Shown piece after piece: positions 54,525-64,000 of a stretch of DNA of 64,000 nt (position 1 is its first letter; each line of letters opens with the position of its first letter). A program made the translations under genes and the position numbers. The DNA is from Xanthostigma xanthostigma (lineage: Eukaryota; Arthropoda; Insecta; Raphidioptera; Raphidiidae), in contig OY754475.1 of the NCBI GenBank assembly GCA_963575645.1, positions 930,001-994,000 of the forward strand, read 5' to 3'. The notes under the pieces are model-generated. The model made no database searches and was not told where the DNA came from. It saw only the letters and a program-made list of their open reading frames with translations.

Positions 54525-55286
54525 CTGCAACAAAAAAAAAAAGAATCAGAATGGTTGATTGTCTTGCGAGCTCTCGTCGAACGGGTTTTGGAAGAGATCG
54601 TTCTTCCTTTTGATTTAGAAATGTTGGGTGATTGAAACTTTCAAAAAAATTCTCATCGTCTACCAACTAGTATTTGCCTTTTTTATTTATTGAAATCAGA
54701 GTGTGTTATACCTGACCTGCTGAAGCGATTTGAAAAATTATTTCACTGTTAACGCCAACACAAAATGGGGACGAACAGTAAGCTGAACTATATGACATAC
54801 AAAATGTTATATATATGAGGAATTTATTGCCAAGCCAAAATCTACTCGCGCGAACCCGGGTAGGTATCTATTTCTAATTAAAAACAAAAAGAGGTACAGT
54901 TGTTTGATTAGTTTCTAAAATAAAAATCACAGCGTTCTTTGCGCGCTACAACAACCAAATAAACTGCAGCAATTTGCAAAATTTAAAAAACAGTTGACTA
55001 ATTAAAAAGCATATATTGTTGCAATTAAAATAGAAATACGAATTGATGTTAACTAATTAAATAATTAGAGTAAATAGACTGCGAACAAAATCCGCGGTCC
55101 GTTAGTTTTGTACAGTCGAAGGCGTTTCGACTGCCGTACGGCGAAATACGTACCGGAATAAGTCCGAGAACTTTTTTCCCAGTCAATTTCAGTTTTATTG
55201 TGAATTTGCTGAACGAGTTAAAATTGGCTCTGAAAGACTCGCACAATTTCCCAATGGATGGATAAAGATACATATCTGCAACTCGG

Positions 55287-55600
55287 ATAGTACGCGCCAC
55301 GGATCTAAAAGGTTCGGAAGTTAGTCACAAACAGCGTCGCAAAGGCACATTTTAGAGCCGTTGATACTCCCACCACCTCCCAGCTACCTGCACGGAACGT
55401 GCGCTCGTCGGCGATTGGCCGTGATCGCTCGTTGCCTTTGTCACTTGTCGCTTTCCTGCTTTAAAGTACAGTCGAGTACGCTATTGTCAAGTTGTTAGTT
55501 TTGTTGAGTTGCGAGTTTGTAGTTTTTCAACAGACTGTACAAGCGCAAGCCCGCATTCGCATCTAACTTCCGAGCCTTTTAGATTCGTGGCGCGTATTAT
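55287..55600 (-). mobile_element. GCGCC-ended MITE, copy 3
   Basis: Ends ATAGTACGCGCCACGGATCT and AGATTCGTGGCGCGTATTAT; the interior is inverted relative to copies 1 and 2 (GTCACAAACAGCGTCGCAAA at the left). It lies upstream of the recognised MCU exons. Confidence 0.85.
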
Positions 55601-58600
55601 ACACTCTATAATACGGTCGGTAACCAATTTCATTTTAAACTGTATTATTCTTACTACAGAGTAAAAAATCACGACGTTAAAAATTTGAAGATTTTTAATA
55701 GCGTATTTAGATGTATAAATATTTATATATTTCATGTGTGGTACACTATATATTTTTTAATAATAAAAAAAATACAGTACGATCTTTGCGAAATCTTTCT
55801 TATCTAACTAAATATCCATATATGTACATATTAATAAATTGTTTACCACGGAATATGCGTTTATAGGTTGAAATTTTCTTCGGTATTAGCATTTTGTTGA
55901 GATAAAGTAATTGTTATTAATTATTATTAATCAGTTGCTCCATACCTGCATTTTTTATGTTCTATTTCTATAGTAGAAAACTATACTGATTTTATAAAGA
56001 AGAAATGTTTCTTAACATGGACTAATCTCTCTTAACATATTATCCGACCCAGCTTCGCTCGGATACACATTTCAGAAACTAGACATTATTCTTAAAAAAA
56101 AATCTAAACCAGAAGAGATATGGACGTTTAATCATTTTCGAGAAGCACGATAAGTTCAAAAAAGTTCTGAGAGCTTCCGATCTTCGTAAAAATTCGACGG
56201 TTTTTTTAAATCGCAAAAACTCGAATTATTTATAGTCCAAGAACGATCTTCGTGAAATACCTAAAATCTCAAACGGCTAAAAATTTGAGTGATCGTTCTT
56301 GGTGTTACAAGAAACTATTCTGACTATGAAAAAGTGTGCTCCGATTTGCAGTTAGAGTAGAAACCACTCTTTTAAACTTTGTTTTCTTATTATCTCACAC
56401 ACTATGAGATATATGAAAAAAGGTTTCGATAGATTTTTATATTTGCTACAAAAAAGTGCTTTACCCTCTTTCCTCTATCTGCAATAGTTTATCCGTAAAC
56501 CGCCCCTAAATGTATACAACAAAATCACGAGTCGATCTTGTTCGAAAAATATTTGCGCGATTTTGTGCTCGGTAGTGCAGAAGCCGCTTTAAAAAATATA
56601 AGCCAGGGTCGCGCATACGTAAAAATAATTGCCACCCGGTTGGCAGTACGTAATTAAAAGCTGAAGTGCGCTCTTCCCAAAATAAAAACAAATTTCGACG
56701 AGTATTTACCTTTGTTTTTTTAATTAAAAAACAATGAACTGAAATAATAACATGTGTCGGATGACCCAGTTTCTTAAAACAAAATAATATTACGCCACGA
56801 CTCATATAGAAATCATACATATTAATTTGTTTTATTTCGTGAAATATTAATAACAGTAAAGCAGAACCCCTTGGCAAGCAACGGCACCTCTGCCAGATCG
56901 CCCAAGCATTGCACTTTTAGCTAATTTCTATACAACTAGTTACATTAAAATTTAAAAAAAAGTATTAATGACAAAACTAACCGTGTTTCCAGTTCAATTT
57001 TAAAATTGACATTTTTAATTTTTCCCTGCAAAATACAGGTGAACCTAGAATGTCAGGCTAGTGTTTTGTCTATTTGCCGATTAATCATGGCAAAAAAAAA
57101 ACTTCCCGTTTCACATTTTGAGAGCCGCCGGCCCAAACATCTATTTTCTTATCGTTTTATGAATGCGTGACTCGGCTATCACGTTCCTGCAGTCATATTA
57201 AAATCTGTGAGCACATGCGTGATTTTAATACACGCATTTATATTTGTAGAAAGTTGGAGATCACGAATTTCTGATAGAGAAATTACAATCCTGAATAAAG
57301 AAGTTCAGGTCGCAATATTTTTCTCTCTGGTCAGTGATCCATCGCCATCTTTGTCTGCCACACGAAAGTGCCTATATGTCCATTTCAGTCCGACACATAT
57401 TCTAGCTTAATAAGCGAAGCATTAAGGCATAACAACACGTAACAATACCGTGGTGCAAAGAAAAAATCACTTGATTCAGATTTTGAAGAAAAAAAATAAA
57501 TGCTTCCATAAGCTTTCATTTGATGCCTTTGAAACATGTTTCTTCCATTTTCCTATTTATCCCTTGAAATAAACCCCCAGAATCAAAATTCAACTTTTTA
57601 TACTACAAACTTTATACTGCCAAACTTTCAATTTTTACGTCGAATAGTTGCGGAGAAAATCGCCTGAGACAGACGGACGGACACCGAAGTGATTTCGTAG
57701 TGTTTCGTTTGAAAGGAACATTAAAAATTAACAAAACTTGAAAAGACGGACTATAAAAGTTTAAAAGAGACGACGCTGAATTCAATAATATAAGCTTCGC
57801 TGCAGTATCTCTATCTTTAATAGCAAATCTACAAATTCGGGCGAAGCCGGACCGCGGTATGTTTGCCTGTTTCGCAATCTTACACCCGATTTCAATGAAA
57901 TTTGGTCGAGCTCCACTCAAAGGATCGACAGCTTCGTTCCCACGAGGAGTTATTTTAACGGTTTTTGATATACAATTGTCGCGCAAAAAAAATTTCGGAA
58001 ACGAAACTAACTGTAGAAAACAAACGAACGAACACACAATCTCTCACCCTAAACGCATATACATGCTCCGTTCAGTCGTGGGTAAAAAAGGTACGGCGAA
58101 CGCCGGCTTTCGTTACACGACGATCGTCGAGCATAACGTCTTTCGATTGTTTTAATAACAAGTGAGCGTTTTAATTGTTGTTTATGGCGCGAACGCGATA
58201 TGAACCAATTACCCCGCGGTCACCCACTTCTTGAACTAGCGGGAGAGAAAGAAATGACCACTATATGGCTGTTTTCATTCGAACAGTCTTAGAAGCACGT
58301 CCAAAAAAGTAACACCGGCACGTATTTTGTGGCATAATCCTAGCACTCTTGTATAAGAGAAGGTACGGGGCGCGTCAAAGAATTCTCGACGCGAACAGAA
58401 CTATGTGGAATAAGTTTTATTGAGAATCATTTACCTAAAAAAAAGTGCATCGATAAACCAACTGAGTGAAAAAGTAATGTTTTCGGATTTGAGAAATTGT
58501 CAATAAAATTTTCGGAGGAAAAAAAAACAATTTGTATCAAATAAAATAGCTTATCTTTACGATTAAAGCATATTTTAATGTCGTCTGTTAGTTTACGAGC

Positions 58601-58980
58601 GTGATAAAAGTTCGGTAGTTAATGCATTTCGTGTTGTTAGGCTTTTCCAATAATAGCTTAATAAATCAGTGTTTCAAAAACTACACACAAATTATTTAAG
58701 AAATTTGATATAAAGTTTCACAGACGTTGAATTTCGAAACTCTTGTCTATCGGTGTTCTTTTGTGTAAATGTTACCCGATTTCAATTAAATTTTAATCAC
58801 AATTTGATAATTTCCTCAAATATTGACTAATTTCACATCATCTGTATTCCATTATATCAACGCTATTACTTAAGTACTAATATACACGCTTATAACCTCA
58901 GTTGCCGAGCGTTTGCATTTAATTACTCCGCAAGCTGTCGATTACGCCAAAAAAATTGGGGGTCCACGATAGTGAATCTC
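55601..58980. other. No supported gene
   Basis: AT-rich DNA with scattered open frames that lack recognisable domains. A retroposon end (CAAATTCGGGCGAAGCCGGA) lies near 57833. A short hairpin CCAAGAACGATC/GATCGTTCTTGG lies near 56238-56302. A MCU first exon was looked for here and not found. Confidence 0.45.
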
Positions 58981-58989
58981 CTAACAAAA

Positions 58990-59160
58990 AAATTGGTTGT
59001 CTGTAAAGTCGGTTTACGGACGATAGTTTTACGTGATAACGTATTCCGCTCGAATATCATATTTAATAATACATCGGAACGTGACACATTTCGGAACGTG
59101 ACACTTTTTCGTGCATGCAGCCGGTGTTTCATCAATTTATAAGACGTTATCACGTCAAAA
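58990..59160 (+). mobile_element. CGTGATAACG MITE, copy 4
   Basis: It opens TTGGTTGTCTGTAAAGTCGG, then TTTTACGTGATAACGTATTC, and ends AGACGTTATCACGTCAAAAA, with a shortened interior in which CGGAACGTGACAC occurs twice. Confidence 0.8.
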
Positions 59161-59313
59161 ATACATTGTACCCTAAATTAAAAACCGTTACGTTGTGTAA
59201 ACGTGGCGATAAGTTGTTCTGAACGCGCGTGTTTGATTTCAGTTAAATTTGGTACGAGACGCCAGACAACTCAGTGATGTAGAAAACAATAAATTCGACA
59301 AGGGTGTTGTGTG

Positions 59314-59501
59314 TATATAGTTGAAGAGGTCGTCGTCAAAATAGGTTCGAGCCAAAGCCATCAGGGCTCCGCCCCTCAGCCGCCCTGCAAGGATCAAGTG
59401 CAGCGGTGTGATGGGGCGGCGCCACTGCCGATCACCGAAGCCCAGGAGGCCCTGTGGCTCGAGAGACAGTGGAGCGGTCGGGTTTCATGTCCCGGCAAAA
59501 A
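59314..59501 (+). other. GC-rich exon-like open segment, unassigned
   Basis: An island with about 60 open codons (SAPQPPCKDQVQRCDGAAPL, then EAQEALWLERQWSG) stands out from AT-rich surroundings and ends at a possible donor (AAAAAAG|GTCAGT). No family is recognised and upstream stops bound it. It could be an internal exon of an unlisted gene or a piece of a transposable element. Confidence 0.3.
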
Positions 59502-59639
59502 AAGGTCAGTCCTAAATTAAAAACGCATGTAAGCCAGGCTTTCTACCTTTTTTTTACTGCAGAACACGTAAAGCGCCGATCGCCCGACGTAAAAATAAAG
59601 ACAGGTAATTTTTACGATTGCGGCTGTCAGTGGAGTAAT

Positions 59640-62030
59640 TATACCACCCGAGGCCCGTGGCAAATTCATCGGATGGGGCCCCCTTCTTGATATAAAAAAG
59701 CTTCACGTTGTAGTTTCATCTTTATAAATATTAGGTTCCTCCTGTCCTAACGCGGCCTCTCGGGCCGGTGATTCCCTCTGCGGCCGAGGGCCCGTGGCAT
59801 TATTGCCCGTTCTGACATCCTATTGTTACGCCACTGTACACAAATCACCTGCCAACAGCAGTAACAACGCTTTCTGGCAGAGGTCATAGACCATTGGCTC
59901 AACAATGCAACTGACACAGGTGTCAAATGACGTCACCGGATATTGTCGCATGCGATTTCCGTTTTTGCCACACAGTGACTCGTGTAATATATTCTGTCTA
60001 GATCGCACAAAAAACAAATAGTGTGCCATGACATACGTGTGATATACAGAATGTAAACACGTAAGGTGCACATAGGGAAATTAGCATTGGGAAAAAAACA
60101 CTTGGATCAGAGTTAGCCATGACTGCATTAATTGTTATTTCTATTGAATTACCGTGGTAATCTTGTGGATTTCTATTTTATTTTGATTTATTTTTATTTT
60201 ACTTGGATTTTTTAATAATAAAAAGCTCTTATAAATCATTATTTTAATTTTTTTGTACAAAAATAAAAAAACAAAAAAAAACAACTCCATCTGTTTGGAA
60301 ACATTTCATTCAAAAATTGTCTGACTGGTATGACGTATGCGCGTTGGTATTTCAGTGACCCAATGTCTTTAGGGTCAACTCGAATATAGGCAGAGATATC
60401 TCGCACCATATTTAAGTATTTTTGGGAATTTAATGTCCCATTAATAAAAAAAGGCCGATCATGTTGTAATCATTTGAATATATTCTTCGGTAGTATACAC
60501 ATTCATTTTGCAAAAGAATATTATCTGTCAAATTGAAAAACAAGATTTCAAGTCTCTGATCCAGTCATTTTTTCCCAATGTTAATTTCCCTATGCATACA
60601 CAAGAATAAGGTCGGGTTAATTACACAAACTACAAAGTCAATCAATTGAATCAAATATAATTTTGAATTTTAATTCCGAGCCAGCGGCAGCAAGCTGCTA
60701 ACTCCACATGAGAAATATTAAATAAATTCGTAACGTTTAGAGCAACTTTACAAAACCGAAATGGAATTGCTTATACAAAACGTACACCGTCAACAACGCG
60801 CGAGTAAATTTTTCAACGTTCAACTGTTTTGTTCGGTACGAAACGTACACGTTCGGGAAAATTCGGTATCCACACACGTGCTTTCTATACAGGCACGTGT
60901 CCTTACCGTTGAGTTCATTTATACTAACTGGAGAACTTATTATTGATTTTTTGTTTTAACGAAGTCGGTACTGCAGAATATTTCAGAAATAAGCAGGCGG
61001 TGATTACTCTTTGAAAGCTCGAAATAATACAAAATATACTGTTAAATTGGAAGAAAGAAGAGCGTAATGCATTTTTACAATGCACAAACACTTTATAAAT
61101 GAGCTCAATGGTTGCAGGCCGGGTGTTACAATCGTTTTGCCGAACACGGACGTCGATAGCCGAACAAATAACAGAAGAACTGCCACGTTCATGACGCCGC
61201 GTCTTTACCACCCATATTTTATCAGCAATGCCCTGCATTTGTCAAAACTTATAAAGTGTTAACGAACTTTATTCACTTTCTCCAGTGAGAGTCCACGATT
61301 CGTGGACCCTGTTAGATAATTTAACAAAATTGGATGAATAATCACTTGTTTATTAATTATTACGCCTTACGGTATAATGATGTCTGCTCATCAATTCCAA
61401 AGGCTGGGCTTGTAAGTCGTACTCGTGACTAAAAAAATCAATTTTGTGAATACCCGGCATTGCGCAAGACACCGGCAACTTAATTTGTTCAGATTCAAAC
61501 AAATATTGAACTAAAATATATGACATAATTGGGCTAATATAATTATACACATTATTTATAGACGAAATTAGTCATATTATGCAAAGCAGAAAAAAGTTTT
61601 GACCAGTTCAAGTATAGCATCACCGCTCAACGACAATATTCCATTAAAGAAAGTAGTCCCCCGCTTAGCGCTGTTTGTCACGATTTCATACGAAAACTGA
61701 ACCTTATCTTCAAAAAAAAGGGCTCTACGAGTAAAACACATTTACGGGAAATCCCCGAGAGTCGAAAATCACTACCGATTTGAATAATTCTTTCACTGTT
61801 TAAAAGCCCACTCCTTGGTTTATGCGCCACGACAATGAGCGAAAATACCGACTTACAATCGCGTGAAGCCGGGCAAGTCAGATACAGAGATAAAAGAGCC
61901 GGTATATAGAGACAACGCCAACGAATATATATAAAATATACTATAAATAAATAAAATAAAATATACTAGCGTGACCTGTGCGAATTATTCGCACTAAATA
62001 AGTATAATAATTATCACTTTACAAAATTAT
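59640..62030. other. No supported gene
   Basis: A GC-richer patch at 59650-59825 (GCGGCCTCTCGGGCCGGTGA) looks repeat-derived. The remainder is AT-rich without recognisable domains. Confidence 0.4.
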
Positions 62031-62109
62031 TTTTTAATTATGATTGCAGGTATTCAATTTGTTTCTAATTTTGTACACTGCTTATAACGTTCTTCTTTTT
62101 GTTGTATTA

Positions 62110-62400
62110 CAATATGAAGCTCAGATGACAGATCGAAGAAATATTTTACTAAAATTGTCATATAGAGGCGCAAGTAGCAAAAGCGTTGAGCTAAGCCGTC
62201 AGATGGCATCATGCAGCATTGCTGTGACGTTGTTCAGCGTTGCTCGCTGTTTCAAAATTAAAGCCGGCAGATGGCAGTATGCAGTATTGTGTCTGTTGTA
62301 TTACAATATGAAGGTCAGATGACAGATCGAAGTGTTGACGTTGTTTCAAAATTAAAGCCGTCAGATGGCAGACGTTGTTCAGCGTTGCTGTATTTTAATT
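62110..62400 (+). repeat. Local direct repeats
   Basis: The phrases CAGATGACAGATCGAAG, TTTCAAAATTAAAGCCG, (G/T)CAGATGGCA and GACGTTGTTCAGCGTTGCT each occur two or three times within 290 bp, as expected from stepwise local duplication. Confidence 0.75.
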
Positions 62401-64000
62401 AATTTACAAAAACAAAAGCAATAATAAATTTTTTAGTTGTCGATGTCAGTAGAGCAAGCAATTATCTGTAAAATGATGTATAATTTGTGTGGAGAAATTG
62501 TGAGGTTTTCTCTAAAAAGGGAGGCAAACATCTTTAACCTTAGCGTATTAATATATATAATTGTCATCTACTTCTTTTGCGCGAGGTCAGTTCAAGTCCC
62601 CCCTAAACGACTACAGACTGTCCCTCGCCTATCAACCGAGACAATATTTGAAGATTTCGTGATTTATTGTTTTCTCTCGTCACGGTACCTGTCTCTCTCG
62701 ATACTTGATTCCAGTGTGCGTATAATGTTTTACCTGTGTTTGTTTCACCTGCAAGGACATTATCATTTAGCGGTAAACATGTGACTGCGACGATATTCAT
62801 TTATTATTTTTATATTCTATCCATCAGCTTCACGTGCAATACAACTAAAATAGGCACACAATGCAGATCGTGCCTATCCGTGGCCGCGCGCTCACCCAAA
62901 ACAAATGAATAATAGTGAAAACAATTGACTGTTGCGACACACTAAAGCGAACTGTTGAACAACAACATATTTATAATTATTTTGCTGAAAAAGCGCGAGT
63001 GTAGCCTGCACACTAGAACCGAGTGAATTGGATTAAGCAGGGCGTATTTACGCGGTGTTTAAAAAAAATCGTAGGAGTTCTGAAAAACAAACGAGAGTGG
63101 TGTAATGTGATCAGTGCAGAGGTAAGCAAAGTCATTTTTATAGTGAAATATTGCAATTAGAAAAACATTACCCTCTTTCTGGAGTTGCGGCGCAGTCGGG
63201 TAAAAATACGCGGTGACGATCGTTGCGCCAATGCGATGTTTTTTTTTTTTTGTTTGTAATAAAGCACGATGCAAACAAAATGACGGACTGTAACAATTGA
63301 ATCTGCAGCGATGCGCGTATTTTGTTTTTTGTCGCGTGACAGCCATCGAACAAAAAACGAATAATTAAAATCAAGAGAAACTGTTTAAAAAATAACGTTA
63401 CAATAAGATTTATAAAATTTCTTATTTCTTCTGAAGACAATTTGAGTAGTTATATCAGTAAATAAACATAAAGAAAAGTCATTAAAAAAATAATGTACCT
63501 CGAAGCGGAAAATAAACTTATAAAAATAGAATAATGGTGAAAAATATTAATAATCTATATACAAAAAATAAAAACTCTCCAACGACGAACCCCGGTCTCA
63601 TGAAATCTTATTCTGGACGAATGTGGCATTTACGTGTTTTTCTGCCCGATTTATGTAAAATAGTACTATCCGGGCGAAGCCGGGTCGGACAGCTACTAAG
63701 TTTAATAAGTACATTACGTAATAATTTAGCGGAAATTAAAAAAATAACGTATATATATTTCCCGGCGTGGAAAACTTTAAAACAGTAATCTATATAGTAT
63801 AGCAAGTTGTGCCGTCGGTATGCGGCTTTTATATTTACACCGAAGCGTCCCGACGCTTTTGGAAATGGGACCCGCGAGACTCACGGAAAACTTCAGCCGT
63901 ATAAACTTCAACCCATTAAAGCCCGAATTTCAGCGTATCAGTTACTCGTCGCTGTTGAAAGTATATTCTTTCACAACTGAAGAAAAACACAGGATTGATC
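62401..64000. other. No supported gene
   Basis: AT-rich DNA with one retroposon end at about 63663-63700 (CTATCCGGGCGAAGCCGGGT, then CAGCTACTAAGTT). The open frames lack recognisable domains. The right edge is slightly richer in GC and may approach an exon outside the window. Confidence 0.4.

Noticed and set aside
55049-55300. Exon-like segment considered as the MCU N terminus
   Set aside because: It has AG and GT boundaries, but only one open frame, which ends in a phase incompatible with the 54524 acceptor, and it shows no targeting-peptide character.
55487-55735. Open frame containing [18 protein letters not shown]
   Set aside because: The same translation appears near 35940-36050 because both lie in copies of the GCGCC MITE.
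57612-58037. 141-codon minus-strand frame with GARPNFIEIGCK
   Set aside because: It overlaps the retroposon end (ATTCGGGCGAAGCCGG) and has no family match I can support.

Overview
The window is AT-rich animal nuclear DNA with spliced genes, dense non-autonomous transposons and no bacterial-style operons. The gene content (NudC, mitochondrial calcium uniporter, an Amt-type ammonium transporter, a THAP protein) and the transposon profile suggest an insect. The Amt/MEP branch argues against a vertebrate. I cannot fix the order from the sequence alone.

Layout. About 1-8.8 kb is gene-free: hAT, foldback and other MITE relics and an inverted-flanked tandem array (7.7-8.7 kb). A two-exon THAP gene sits at 9.5-10.1 kb behind three ~240-bp direct repeats. 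NudC occupies 12.1-34.9 kb on the minus strand in seven exons, which I reassembled to a 329-residue full-length protein. Its fourth intron is about 20.8 kb and hosts a plus-strand gene (22.0-33.1 kb) for a predicted single-pass membrane protein, plus at least a dozen repeats. NudC and the ammonium transporter Amt are divergent, with 366 bp between start codons. Amt (35.3-40.7 kb, plus) has eight exons, both pore histidines and an unusually long C-terminal tail; each of its four introns over 400 bp carries one recognisable transposon-derived repeat. A 130-residue Ser/Thr-Pro-rich protein of unknown function follows at 41.6 kb. The mitochondrial calcium uniporter (MCU) is on the minus strand at 54.5-50.5 kb; its first coding exon (mitochondrial targeting segment) was not found. 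From 44 to 50.5 kb the sequence is mostly unique and non-coding and lies downstream of MCU. From 56 to 64 kb only repeats and one unexplained GC-rich exon-like segment were seen.

The genes do not form one pathway: NudC is a dynein/Hsp90 cochaperone, MCU imports calcium into mitochondria, and Amt moves ammonium across membranes. The more unusual content is in the repeats: Penelope-like foldbacks with hammerhead-ribozyme-like cores, several hAT MITEs built from short self-complementary words, three copies of a TTAA-flanked MITE, very long near-perfect hairpins, and a dispersed 16-18-bp word (GTTGTCGAGCGTCTATAA) near several repeats and inside Amt introns.
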